This document shows, piece after piece, positions 1 to 11,177 of a stretch of DNA of 64,000 nt (its first letter is position 1; every line of letters starts with the position of its first letter). Both the position numbers and the translations under genes were made by a program. The notes beneath the pieces are model-generated. The model was given only the letters and a program-made list of their open reading frames with translations, was not told where the DNA came from and ran no database searches. Where the stretch lies: the NCBI GenBank assembly GCA_026168455.1, contig CM047428.1, forward strand, positions 19,372,759 through 19,436,758, written 5' to 3'. Source of the stretch: Theocolax elegans. Taxonomy: Eukaryota > Arthropoda > Insecta > Hymenoptera > Cerocephalidae.

Positions 1-2631
1 ATGGAAAGGTTGAGAGACGCGAATTTAAAATTAAATCTCGATAAGTGTTCGTTCGGAGTTAAAGAACTCGATTTTCTGGGATATAAGGTCAATAAATTCG
101 GATTTAAGCCTACTGACGCGAAAATAAAAAGTATCTCTGAGTTTCCGCGACCGCGCACAGTCAATGAATTGCAAAGGTTTTTAGGTATGGTGAACTTTTA
201 TAGGAAAAGTCTACCACGTGCCGCGGAACAACAGCGTCCGTTACAGCGACACTTGAAAGATTCTAAAAAGAAGGACAAACGAGTAATTGAATGGGACGAA
301 GAAGATATTAAAGCCTTCGATAGAATAAAAAAGAGTTTGATTGACGTCTCGTATTTGTCGTTTCCGAAGGAGAACGCGGAAACGCGCATAGTGTCCGACG
401 CGTCAGATGTAGCAATGGGAGCCGTGCTAGAGCAAAAAATAGACGGGAATTGGCGACCCTTAGCTTTTTTCTCAAGAAAATTTAATAACGCGCAAGCTAA
501 GTACTCAACTTACGATCGCGAATTAACAGCGATTTATGAAGCCATTAGTTATTTTTACTATTTCGTTGAGGGCACGAGTTTTGTCATTCTAACGGACCAT
601 AAACCGTTAATTTACGCGTTAAAACAAAATACGGATAAAGCTCCGGTCAGACGTGAGCGTCAGTTGGCATATATCAGCCAGTTTGACACGCGAATTGAGT
701 ATATTAAAGGTGACGATAATTCGGTGGCGGATAGTTTATCACGCGTTGACGCGAGTACTGATCACACTCAAATCACAAAGAATGATGCTAATTCGTCCGT
801 CGACAAAAACGTTGCCGATAAAGAAACTCATGTAGACGCGTTTATGTTTCCGACCGTGTTTAGCCTCGAAAAATTGCGCGAAGAGCAAATAAAAGACGAT
901 GAGTTAAAGGAGATTCTTAATAATCCCACACTCTCGTTGAAACTAAAGAAACTAACGTGGGGGAGTAACCATTTAGACTTCTACTGCGATACGTCAGGTG
1001 ATTCGTTGCGTCCTTACGTTCCGAAATCCTTACGCGAGGAAATTATTAAATTATTTCACGATCCGGCACATCCGAGCGCCATAGCAACCGATAGGATGGT
1101 TAGGCAGCACTATGTTTGGCCGGCGATTAGCAAAGATATTAAACGCTGGTGTAAAAACTGTATTTCGTGTCAACGTTCGAAAATCTCGAGGCATAATAAG
1201 TTTATGCCAGAGCGGTTTATCACACCAGACGAAAGATTTATGCACGTACATATAGACCTAGTAGGACCTTTACGCGCCTGCAATGGGTATAAATATATCC
1301 TCACCATGATCGATAGATTCTCGAGATGGCCTGAGGCGATTCCCTTATACGAGACCTCGGCAGCAACAGTGGCCCGAGCATTTTACGATAATTGGATAGC
1401 GCGGTATGGCGCACCAGCTAATATAACCTCTGACCAGGGCAAACAATTCGAGTCTAGGTTATTTAATGAATTATTACAATTAACGGGCATCAAAAGAATT
1501 CGCACTACACCGTATCACCCAGCGTCTAACGGTATGGTAGAAAGATGGCACCGCGACCTCAAAGCGGCGATAATGTGCCACGCAGATAATGCAGATTGGG
1601 CAAGAATTCTTCCGACGGTATTACTAGGCCTCAGAACGCGCGTTAGATTAGAAACGGACGCGTGTCCAGCAGATTTCGTATTCGGAAAGTCTCTGCGCAT
1701 TCCGGGAGAATTATGCGTCTTCGACGAATTCAAAGCCGAGAATAGCGCGTTTTTGAACGAATTCTGCGACTACATGCGAAGAGTTAGGGCCGTACCGGTA
1801 AAACACAAAAATAAATCGCGCCCATTCGTATACAAAGACTTGAAATCCTGCACACACGTTTTACAATTAACTAAACGTATTAAGCCAGCGTTAGAAAGAC
1901 CTTACACGGGACCACATCGGGTAATTGATCGATCCGAAAACGGACGTACTTTTACGATCGAAAGAAATGGTCAAAACGTAGTAGTAGATGCCGAGCACTT
2001 AAAGCCAGCATATTTCATTCGCGCTGAGGTGACAGACAATGTAAAAAATAATCAAAATGACATTGACAATGATAAAAATAATGTTATCAATCAGAATAAA
2101 CATATTGATGACGACGATGATAATACCGTCAGAAATTTTGATAATCAAAGCGATACTGTCATTGGCAATAGCGCAAATATTATAATTACCACAGCGCAAA
2201 TTCACGCAGAAGCGGATAAAGAGAATAGTGTTGACGATCAATTAGCAGTTAACACGCAAAGGAAGGCCAACGACAGTACAGCTTATGACCATGATGTGAG
2301 AGCATCAGATAATATTTTCACGAACGGAGATAATTCCATTAATAACGACTCACGCAAATCAGCGGATATCATGCGAAATAGAAATAAAAATGTAGTTAAA
2401 AATAAAATTTTAGTAGATAACGCGAAGACGAGTCAACCGCGAAATGTAGTTTTTGATTCGAACGAAAGAAACGCGGAACCGCTTGCAAATTTGCAACCTA
2501 CTGTGATAAAAAAGAAAAACTTTATTCCTAGTATTTTAAAAAGAAACAGAAAGACTGATAATATAGACTGTATAGAGTCACGCGTACCTACTGTAAAAAT
2601 AAGAAAGAATGTTATGTTCAGACTGTTGTAG
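1..2631 (+). CDS. Gypsy-type pol polyprotein, C-terminal part (RT end, RNase H, integrase)
   Basis: The frame is open from the window edge for 876 codons, so the 5' part (gag, protease, RT palm) lies outside. The first 75 residues match the end of a Gypsy RT (FLGYKV, RFLGMVNFYR). RNase H follows with acidic residues at about D133 (SDASD), E174 (YDREL), D199 (TDHKPL) and D244 (SVADSLSR). The integrase zinc domain has H353, H357, C387 and C390. The catalytic triad is D419 (HIDLVGP), D478 (SDQG) and E514 (GMVERWH), with the D,D(35)E spacing of retroviral-type integrases. The last 200 residues are an Asn/Asp/Lys-rich tail of unknown function. No stop or frameshift is seen, so the element is young. 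Family knowledge: integrase inserts the cDNA copy into host chromatin. The exact Gypsy lineage was not determined. Confidence 0.93.
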   Translation: MERLRDANLKLNLDKCSFGVKELDFLGYKVNKFGFKPTDAKIKSISEFPRPRTVNELQRFLGMVNFYRKSLPRAAEQQRPLQRHLKDSKKKDKRVIEWDEEDIKAFDRIKKSLIDVSYLSFPKENAETRIVSDASDVAMGAVLEQKIDGNWRPLAFFSRKFNNAQAKYSTYDRELTAIYEAISYFYYFVEGTSFVILTDHKPLIYALKQNTDKAPVRRERQLAYISQFDTRIEYIKGDDNSVADSLSRVDASTDHTQITKNDANSSVDKNVADKETHVDAFMFPTVFSLEKLREEQIKDDELKEILNNPTLSLKLKKLTWGSNHLDFYCDTSGDSLRPYVPKSLREEIIKLFHDPAHPSAIATDRMVRQHYVWPAISKDIKRWCKNCISCQRSKISRHNKFMPERFITPDERFMHVHIDLVGPLRACNGYKYILTMIDRFSRWPEAIPLYETSAATVARAFYDNWIARYGAPANITSDQGKQFESRLFNELLQLTGIKRIRTTPYHPASNGMVERWHRDLKAAIMCHADNADWARILPTVLLGLRTRVRLETDACPADFVFGKSLRIPGELCVFDEFKAENSAFLNEFCDYMRRVRAVPVKHKNKSRPFVYKDLKSCTHVLQLTKRIKPALERPYTGPHRVIDRSENGRTFTIERNGQNVVVDAEHLKPAYFIRAEVTDNVKNNQNDIDNDKNNVINQNKHIDDDDDNTVRNFDNQSDTVIGNSANIIITTAQIHAEADKENSVDDQLAVNTQRKANDSTAYDHDVRASDNIFTNGDNSINNDSRKSADIMRNRNKNVVKNKILVDNAKTSQPRNVVFDSNERNAEPLANLQPTVIKKKNFIPSILKRNRKTDNIDCIESRVPTVKIRKNVMFRLL

Positions 2632-3442
2632 AAAAAATAAACTATTAACAGAGAAACTATGATAAATGCAAACAAGACTGACTATATTAATCGTATAGAA
2701 TCTCGCGCATTCACGAATACTGCAAAAAAGCGTTTAATTCAAAGACTGAAAAAACTGTGATATATAATTAGTAAGACTGATTATAACAAGAATAGTATAA
2801 CAATATAATTTCGATAGTAGAGATCTCAGTAACGAAAATGTTTACGAGAATCGGTACCTCGCTATTTACATTGCGTAGGGTAAGCCCGTGCTTTGTTCAG
2901 TAGATATTTGGTTACGATAAGAGACAAACAATAGGTTAACATTTTGAGTCATTTAGAATAGAAATAGACAGATTTAGCTGTGACACCGCACTCAAAAAAA
3001 AGCGATTGTATTTAATTAACAATGTAAAGAAACTGTGAACTGCACAACTGCAGTAGTAGCATTAATCACGTAAACATTTTTCACTGCGCACGATTATGTT
3101 TAGCATGGAGGAATAAGACCTTAAATAAAGTGTGCGTTTATACCGTAGCAAAATTGTTTAATCTGGATTTTCCAGAATTTGCGTTCAACGCACAGTTAAG
3201 GATATGCGATTGTTTAACTAGTTGTAAAGCGTTAATGAATGACGAATGTTTAGAACTAATGTTAATTACTTCAGAATCTTTAAAACGGTTATTGTTGTTA
3301 AGCGTATTGTGATTAATGTATAAAGACTGTTAATTACTTTTGTAAAAAGAATAAATGACTCTTAGGGCCTTCTTTCACAAAAATTTCAGTCAAATTTCGA
3401 CCTCGTTGCATTTCATGCAGGTCGACATTTAGGGGGGAGCAC
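2632..3442 (+). other. Gypsy 3' untranslated region ending in polypurine tract
   Basis: AT-rich sequence between the pol stop and the 3' LTR. A 60-codon frame at 3130-3312 has no family features and no env-like gene is visible. A purine-rich run (AGGGGGGAG, 3431-3439) lies directly before the LTR and is the likely plus-strand priming site. Confidence 0.7.
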
Positions 3443-3728
3443 TGTGGGCAGGCGGCCCTAGCGACTTAGTACCACAATGTGACGCCTGAGGGCGCATCTG
3501 TAGTTAAGCGAGTGAACTAGTAATATCGCAACACTCGCGATAGAGAATCAGTCGCGTCTGAACCTTCGACGCATGAGTCCGCCTATTGCGGACGATAGCC
3601 TGAATAAAGCAATTATTAACTCAATCTTTGTTGTAGATTATTACCTCGCACTCCATCCTCTCGACCTGGCAACGCGGACGTGTGGGGCCGCGTACACGGT
3701 GTATAATACACACACACACATCCCCACA
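3443..3728 (+). repeat. Gypsy 3' LTR
   Basis: A 286-bp segment begins TGTGGG and ends CCCACA, the short inverted ends expected of an LTR, and starts right after the polypurine tract. An AATAAA poly(A) signal sits at 3603-3608. The 5' LTR is outside the window, so target duplication and LTR-LTR identity cannot be checked. Confidence 0.8.
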
Positions 3729-3878
3729 CTTTTAAATTGGATTTGCGATAGTGTGGTTAATATTTTCTATTTTGAAACCTATATTATTTTGTGTATTAAT
3801 AACATTTACTCGATTATTTATAATAACTGTTGCGTGTTATTTGGATTACTATGAAATAATCATACATATATATATATA

Positions 3879-5252
3879 TGGGAGATTCCATGTGAAGTGA
3901 TCCATTTAAAAAATAGAATTTTGTTTTAATGTATGGAATCAGTAAAAAACTACTTGAATAGAGTGTAGTTAAATTTTTAGACCTAAATTTCAATTAGTAC
4001 CAGAGCTGTAGCCAATCAAAAAATCGAATTTTTTGAAAAAAATGACTTTATGGCCATATTTATCACTTAATAACTCAAAATCTAACAATTTTTTCTTATA
4101 TACATTAAATTTGAAAAAGTTTATAAATTTCAAGAAGAATCTGTTGAAATATTTCATTTACATTAGTTTAACACATTGAATATAGTTATAATTAATAAAA
4201 ACCTTTATAGTAAAAAAAAGGGTTGTACGATCAAAAATATTTTATCCATCCAAGAATCTAATTCATCGATGATTAATTACCTTCAAAATAATGCAAAGTT
4301 TGAGTGCGGCAGAACATTTCAGACAAAGTTATGGTGATTTTAGGCAAATATCTTAAAAAAAGAGAGCGAATGCATTTTATGAAAAAAACAGAGTAACCGT
4401 ATACTTGCATTCAAACAACATGGCACTAATATTCTTCAATAATAATAAAATATACTATTTAATGTTAGTTACTGATACTTTTCAATCTCTAAGCTGCTTA
4501 CAAACACAAAGTAGTAGGTGTAAGCAGTTATACCTGTTATGTAATTGGATTTATTGGAATTTTAATAAGTTTCAGGTATTTATTCAATTATATAACAGGT
4601 ATAACTGCTTACACCTACTGCTTTCTGTTTGTAAGCAGCTTAGAGATTGAAAAGTATCAGTAACTAACATTAAATAGTATATTTTATTATTATTGAAGAA
4701 TATTAGTGCCATGTTGTTTGAATGCAAGTATACGGTTACTCTGTTTTTTTCATAAAATGCATTCGCTCTCTTTTTTTAAGATATTTGCCTAAAATCACCA
4801 TAACTTTGTCTGAAATGTTCTGCCGCACTCAAACTTTGCATTATTTTGAAGGTAATTAATCATCGATGAATTAGATTCTTGGATGGATAAAATATTTTTG
4901 ATCGTACAACCCTTTTTTTTACTATAAAGGTTTTTATTAATTATAACTATATTCAATGTGTTAAACTAATGTAAATGAAATATTTCAACAGATTCTTCTT
5001 GAAATTTATAAACTTTTTCAAATTTAATGTATATAAGAAAAAATTGTTAGATTTTGAGTTATTAAGTGATAAAAATGGCCATAGTCATTTTTTTTTCAAA
5101 AAATTCGACTTTTTGATTGGCTACAGCTCTGGTATTAATTGAAATTTAGGTCTAAAAATTTAGCTACACTCTTTTTGAGTAGTTTTTTACTGATTCCATA
5201 CATTAAAACAAAATTCTATTTTTTAAATGGATCACTTACATGGAATCTCCCA
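3879..5252. repeat. 1.37-kb near-perfect palindrome (foldback / snapback MITE)
   Basis: Left arm 3879-4547 and right arm 4585-5252 are reverse complements with few mismatches, separated by a 37-nt loop (4548-4584). Termini are TGGGAGATTCCATG and its complement, each embedded in a (TA)n run (3865-3878 and 5253-5268). This suits a Tc1/mariner-type TA target. No transposase is encoded; the 81-codon frame inside is a by-product. A transcript would fold into a hairpin of about 670 bp. Confidence 0.9.
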
Positions 5253-5268
5253 TATATATATATATATT

Positions 5269-6174
5269 TACACTACATAATCATTATTAAGAGTGTGTGC
5301 AAGTGCGTGCCTACGTAAGTACACACACACGCACACACAAACTATGTCCTTAAATTATAAAAGGGAACCCAAATAATAATAATCTAAAAATTACAAATTA
5401 ATTAAACTAATGTATATTGCACAAAAAAAAAGAAATTGTTGCCTGAGAACCCTGTGTCTTAACATACGCCTAACCAGTGTATATATCAGTATGGTACCGA
5501 TGACGTAACACTAAGAGTTCTTATACTGCGCATCCCTAACTAACGAACTAAACCTATTCTAATAATTCCCCTTACCAATACCTGCCTCAAATAGTCGGGC
5601 TAGAGCGAGCGTGGGTGGGCTCTTCCGACTGTAACCCTCGCATACATAGGGAGCCACTGGTCTTGTGACACTAAGATCTTCCACTTACACTGCGCAAACC
5701 TAACTACTAAGCTAACTATAAACTGGCAACCTGTGCTAAGTCCTAACTAAAAATCTCCACCGTCAGCCGACGTATACTCTGAGTATACATCGTTGCCCAA
5801 CTCTCACGATGGGAACGTGGTGGTAGGTGCATGCACCTGAAGCATCAACGAAGGGTAATGCAATAAAACCTAGTCTTCGTGCATGCAACGGTCCTTTAAG
5901 AGCCACCCCGAATGGGCCAGTGTACCTCGTTCTAGTAGGTTAAAAACATTGCATAGCTGCAACGTGCCCAGACGTTGAACTTGCAATGCCCCACACTATG
6001 TTAACAATACACATTTATCGAGCCGGTCAACGATAGTAGACTTATTCAAAATTTAAGAAACAAATACGCTAATTGCCTACATTCCTATCGTAACCACTGC
6101 CGGTATCCATCACCTGAATCAATCATGAGGACGTTGTCATAGGCCAGATAAACTTATATATATACAAAAAAAAA
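5269..6174. other. Unassigned spacer with short CA repeat and an imperfect internal duplication
   Basis: Contains a (CA)n-rich stretch at about 5320-5340. Two related passages, near 5500-5560 and 5660-5725 (both with ACACTAAG and CTGCGCA followed by CTAACTA), suggest an old tandem duplication. I see no coding potential or known element. Confidence 0.5.
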
Positions 6175-6549
6175 CTACTTTTTATCCAGCGTATACTCAG
6201 CATTCTCATGAGGGAGAATCCCTGTGGTTACCAATACCCACATCATCCTGCGACGACCAATCTGGGCTTCTAAATACTCCTCCCAATAGAGGATCTCGAC
6301 AAAGCAGGTGTTTTCATATAAGCTGTTCAAAAAAGGTAATAAACAAGATTGTGAATTTCTAGACTGTGGGGTTCCGGATGACCACCACTTCGGTAATCGA
6401 TCAATATCAATAGTGTTACCGTACAAAAAAGTTTTCACTATTTCTATTCTTAAATCGGCTGACACCTTTGTACTGTTAAAGTAAGCCATCAGCTCATCGT
6501 AAAGAAGACGAGTATCTTTACGATGAGCAAACCATCTATCAAGGTCCAA
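6175..6549 (-). CDS. Orphan open frame, possibly an exon or remnant
   Basis: A 124-codon frame on the - strand. It opens right after a TAA, the first codon is TTG and no ATG is near, so it is not a complete gene as it stands. It is rich in Trp, Tyr, Leu and Arg (RWFAHR, KWWSSG, ILYWEEYLEA), which is unusual for random AT-rich DNA. I do not recognise a family. It could be an exon, a fragment of a mobile-element protein, or chance. No clear splice acceptor was found at its 5' edge. Confidence 0.25.
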   Translation of the reverse strand: MDLDRWFAHRKDTRLLYDELMAYFNSTKVSADLRIEIVKTFLYGNTIDIDRLPKWWSSGTPQSRNSQSCLLPFLNSLYENTCFVEILYWEEYLEAQIGRRRMMWVLVTTGILPHENAEYTLDKK

Positions 6550-7456
6550 TGGGTAATGTTGTTACGTCATAGGACGTATAGTTTTAATTTTGTAATTTCA
6601 AATCGACAACAAATCGTAATTAACAACTGTAGCTAAAAGAATACGAACACAGAGTTTCGTAAATGACCTGGAAATTAGCAATGAATCGAAGAGTCAAAAT
6701 ACAAACTCAGTAATTTGTTAAATGAGATCATTGTAATATTTGACTAAAATTTGTAAACTAATTTTATAATTTACAAATAATCTTTTACAATAAATTGAAG
6801 ATGTTGACCTATAATCAGACAGTTCGAATTACGTGTCGGCTCGTCACTCAAATACGAAAAGTTGAGAGTACTAAAGATAAAATAAGAAAACCCTATTGTA
6901 TAAAGTGCTATATATTATATATTATAAAGTGCTAAATTAATAAATCATACTTATAATATTTAAATCAATAAATATCAAAGTGTTAATTATTAATCTCTCC
7001 AACATACAAAGAAGCAAAGGACTTCAAGAGAAGAAATACAAAGTAAGTAATTAATTTACATAATTTACATAAAGATAATTAATATTAGTGTGGAAAGAGC
7101 TTCCTTCTTTCCTGTCACTAGATTATACGTTCATGTCCTGTAAAACGTACTCTTAGTCTACTTAAACATTCCCTAGGTTCGAGTCCTAGCTAAGTGACAG
7201 GCGTCATTGTTTGGGTTAAACTTTTAGTATTCAGGACATAACGCCGTTGGTCAGCGTGTATGTAAACAACAACTTTTGAAACCTATGGTCGCTAAAACAT
7301 ACATGTCAATATTATAAATCAAGTTACCGGAGCTAATCTCCGATCACCTGAGCGTACATGTCAACAGTCGGTGTACCCCCTGACCTGCAAGTACACTAAG
7401 TAGCTCGCAAGTCGGACCGCTGCGATTGTTGCCACGTAATCTGTAATCCTAGAAGG
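6550..7456. other. AT-rich spacer with one tRNA-like motif
   Basis: Mostly AT-rich, with a short (TA)n stretch near 6910-6925. The only structured passage is the tRNA-like hairpin at 7111-7201, listed separately. No coding signal is seen. Confidence 0.5.
7111..7201 (+). other. tRNA-like / SINE-like remnant
   Basis: A perfect 9-bp closing stem (CCTGTCACT at 7111-7119 with AGTGACAGG at 7193-7201) encloses a T-arm-like hairpin: CTAGG, loop TTCGAGT, CCTAG (7173-7189). This includes a perfect box B match (GGTTCGAGTCC). Three extra bases lie between T stem and closing stem, and no good anticodon arm forms. It is therefore not a functional tRNA; a decayed tRNA or SINE head is likelier. Confidence 0.3.
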
Positions 7457-7610
7457 ATGGTCTTACCTCGTCCTGGTCCTGGTCCTCCGTCGTCAATGGT
7501 CCTCATCCTGGTCCCGGTCCTCCGTCGTCGATGGTCCTCGTCCTGGTCCTGGTCCTCCGTCGTCGATGGTCCTCGTCCTGGTCCTGGTCCTCCGTCGATG
7601 TTGGTCCTAT
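7457..7610. repeat. 35-bp GC-rich minisatellite, about four units
   Basis: Units begin ATGGTCCTC at 7496, 7531 and 7566, preceded by a diverged unit at 7457. Each holds nested CCTGGT and CGTCGT repeats. The short Val/Leu-rich frame across it is a repeat artefact. Confidence 0.85.
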
Positions 7611-8276
7611 CCTGAAAAAATTGCCAATATTAAGAGGCTAATCTCCTTTATTGGCAAAACGATAGTAGGCAATTTTTTAAGTGGCCCTTGCTCCGCTGTT
7701 AAACTACAACTTTATAGGGAATTTTTCAAATGGCCCCTGCTTCACTAAACAAGAATATGTTAATATCGTCGTATTTACATGCATACACACATATACACAT
7801 AAACACATACCGGTACGAACACACATATCCATTTGTACACAAGCACAAACAGAAATAGTATTCCATACCTCAAACCAAAACCAAACACAAAGATAAATAC
7901 AAACCCGAATTCAAACCAAACAAAAAACCAAATCAAATTCATCGAAATTGTGACGCATTCAATGACATCAATTGTTTAACTAATAAATTATTTTATAGGA
8001 TTTATAAAGTTTATGCCACCAATATGTTAAGAAACCGAAGTAGAAACCCCCTTAGGAAGCCTGAAAATTCGGTCTTTTTTTTACCGTATCACTTACCGTT
8101 TTCGAGATATAAGCGAAAAACGACATTTTTTTCTACTTTGTACACGTTTCCAACTCTATATGCTTCGATATGAGACATTTTAACTCTTGTAACGATAAGT
8201 GTTGCTTTCTTATTAAAAATTTTTTATTGATTTTAGCAAATTTTTTAGTTATTAATGTTATATGTGTATATACATA
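7611..8276. other. Unassigned spacer
   Basis: AT-rich with a short CACACAC-containing stretch at about 7790-7850 and homopurine/homopyrimidine runs. No gene or identifiable element seen. Confidence 0.5.
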
Positions 8277-9153
8277 CAGGGTGGCCCATTTTAAATAACG
8301 GATGAGAATATTTTAAAAAATATTGGAGATAGAAAAAAACTGTCTATACAAAAGTTGTAGGGTTTTTAAGGGGCCAACTGACAGTGATATTAACCATAAA
8401 CTGAGGTCAAGGATTAAGGTCATTTGAAGGACAAAATGTTTTTTTCAAATAGGAATCACTGCTTTTGACCTCGGAAATGGAAAGGGCGGGAAATTTTACG
8501 TTCAATATGATCTTGGCCAAGGTTATGGTCAAGGTCATGGTCAGGATCAAAACAGTAAACGCGTACAGACCTTACGAAAAAAGCCAACCCTATAAAAATA
8601 TTGAGATGCAGGAGCTGTAGGGTTGCAAGAAAGCCAACTGACGGTATCCTTGACCGTCACCTCAAGGACAAAGGTCAAGGTCATGTTAGGAATTTTAAGA
8701 TCTCGACCATCACTCGCTCTCAGCCTTACCCAGCATAACGACGTGGACTTGGCGAGTTTCTAATCCCTCTGTGTGTGTGTGTGTGTGTGTGTGTAAAATC
8801 GTAAAATTTTTTGCGAAATTATACAAATATTATTTAGTAGCTACTTTGCTTTAAGTGTAAAAAACTAAAAAAGTAAGAACATACTGTCAGTACATAATTC
8901 ACAACCTCGCTTTAGTTGACCTGATTGAAATAAGATCGTTCATCCGTCAGCCCCTTAGTACATAATGCCTGATTATACCTCCAATGAAAAAGTAGGTATT
9001 ATTCTTGCGCTTGGAGAATGCCATGGTAATTATGCTTAAGCAGCAAGAATATACCGTAATCGTTTTCCTAATAGAAGACACCCAAATGATCGTATCATTG
9101 CGAGACTTGTAGAGCGTCAACGACAACGATCACTTGGTCCGCGAGAAAGAAGT
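8277..9153 (+). mobile_element. DNA transposon remnant with DUF4817 helix-turn-helix start
   Basis: Begins at TA followed by CAGGGTGGCCCATTTTA, a terminus style common to insect DNA transposons. About 690 bp later an ATG (8965-8967) opens a frame starting MPDYTSNEKVGIILALGE and reaching AARIYRNRFPNRRHPND. That is the pattern of the DUF4817 helix-turn-helix domain found at the N-terminus of DDE transposase-type proteins. An in-frame TAA at 9037-9039 breaks it, and after about 60 codons it runs into the tandem repeat at 9154, so the catalytic domain is gone. The leader holds several AGGTCA motifs. The matching right terminus was not found. Confidence 0.6.
8771..8794. repeat. (GT)12 microsatellite
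   Basis: Twelve uninterrupted GT dinucleotides inside the DNA-transposon leader. Confidence 0.95.
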
Positions 9154-9650
9154 GTCCCACGCTTTTTCTAGTAATTTTCTGCATTTTTACCCGGCTTTTC
9201 GCGTTTATCCCTAGATGTTACGGGCGAGTCCGCGAATTTGATGCTTTTTTGCAATCCCCCAGCGGCAATCTTCATTTCCGGGGAAAACTAGGATATAGGG
9301 ACTTTCTTGACGGAAACGATGTGTCTCAACCCCCCGATGACTGTCCCACGCTTTTTCTATTAATTTTCGGCTTTTTTACCCGGCTTTTCGCGTTTATCTC
9401 TTGATGTTACGGGCGAATCCGCGAATTTGATGCTTTTTTTGCAATGCCCCAGCGAAAATCTATTCATTTCAGGGTAAACAGGAATCTAGGGATTTTTTTT
9501 GTCCGAAATAGACGTGTCTCGACCCCTCGATGACTGTCCCACGCTTTTTCTAGTAATTTTCGGCTTTTCTACCCGGCTTTTCGCGTTTATCCCTAGATTT
9601 TACTGGCGCATACGCGGATTTGATGCTTACTCTTCCACCCGCAAAAATCA
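9154..9650. repeat. Tandem repeat of about 190 bp, 2.6 copies
   Basis: Copies begin GTCCCACGCTTTTTCTA at 9154, 9343 and 9536 (periods 189 and 193). They share ACCCGGCTTTTCGCGTTTAT and GCGAATTTGATGCTTTTTT. The third copy degenerates near 9640. Its first bases overlap the end of the DUF4817 frame, so the unit may derive from transposon sequence. Confidence 0.85.
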
Positions 9651-11160
9651 CTCACAATCATATTGGGTGAAATATTCACGTTTGGATTATTGGGTTATCC
9701 GATTTTTCGATTTCTTTAAATTTGCTCTACTTTTTACAACAGTTTTGCTTCTTTTCAGCATTTCGGAGTTTTGGTAATGCAATTAAAAAATGTATCGAAT
9801 AAAATTGCAAATAATATTTAATGTTTCGCGATGTAAAGATAATTCTGTTCCAAGTGCCGCCGCTAGGTGGTGTCTTAAATTCGCAAGTGGCAAGAAGCGA
9901 TGTCGATTCGTATATAAGGATGCTTTAATCTTCACTAAACGTATCCGTAGATTTATTCGCTTTTTCGTTTTTCTCATCTCTCTCTCTCTCTCTCACTATT
10001 TTGCATGCATGCTCCTCATAAATTTACGGATATGTTTATTCACTTTGAGCCTTAAATAATATAATTATTTTCTTCTTACAGCATATAAATTATCCTCATC
10101 TGCTGAAGAATCGCTTATGCCGACCTCCTCCAAACAACGACAAGAGCAAGTCGTCCGGGGGGAATACAGATAAATTACGTTGCAATTGATAAAAAAAAAT
10201 TTTTTTTTTTTTGAACTTTTTCTACTCATTCTCCGATATATGGGTTAATTCTTCATATTTTGGGTAATTTTTCCGGGAGTTTTTCCATCGAATTTTCACA
10301 TGATTTTTCACATTTTCTGGAATGTGCGTCAATTTTCTACATTTTGGGTAAAATTTTCAGATTTTGAGTCAATTTTACACATTTTTGGTCAAATTTCCAG
10401 ACGATCTTCCAGATTTTGAGTCAATTTTCCACAACTATTTTTAACCGAGTTTAGTTTAATTTGAAAAGAGAGTTAGGCCCCGTTCTAGTCGATAACCCGA
10501 GGGATTTTAAAAAAAATTGTTTTAAAAACACAGATCGGGTCTATAAAAAGATTTTCGGTTACTCGACAAATTTTTCACATTTTTCTTTGCGAAATATTAA
10601 GCAGTTTTTGAAAATTATTCTAACTCCGACGAAACAATACTTAATTTTTTTTTATTTTAGATTTTTCATATTTTGGGTAAAAAATTTTTGTAGATTTCGA
10701 TTAAACGTTTTGGCAAATATCCTATAGTCTCGATAAAATACATTGTGATGTTTGTCTTTTTCAGAAAATTATTGTATGGAAGCGGAAGCTTTATCTGTTT
10801 GATAAATTTTGGAATGTTGATTTAACAACAACATTTTTAAATATCGAAATATAATCGAATTATAATTGATTTCTGAAGATTTGAACTGGTTTGATCTGGT
10901 ACCGATGATACATATTTACCTAAATTAACAAAAAATATTTTTAAAAATATTTAGATGTATATATAATGTAAGTTTACTTCTTAAAAACACTTTTTGATCA
11001 CAAAGCTTATAATAAATATACTGTAGAAAGTTTCAAGTCAACATTAATTGAAAAAATTTAAATTAAATTTTCTATTAATAAGTGTAAATGAATTTATTGT
11101 TCGTCTAGTTATTATAATGAGATGGAGAATTTATTGATCAACATGAACAATTTATACTGT
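9651..11160. other. AT-rich spacer with (TC)n and degenerate repeats
   Basis: Contains a (TC)9-type run at 9977-9994. At 10240-10440 there is an array of loosely repeated ACATTTTGGGTAAATTTTC-like words about 30 bp apart. Short frames at 9783-10059 and 10461-10727 have no features beyond AT-rich composition. Confidence 0.5.
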
Positions 11161-11177
11161 GACAAAACAATCTTTTT

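Noticed and set aside
2632..3442. Possible third ORF (env) of the left Gypsy element
   Set aside because: Only a 60-codon frame with no signal peptide, Cys pattern or membrane segment; pol is followed directly by UTR, polypurine tract and LTR.
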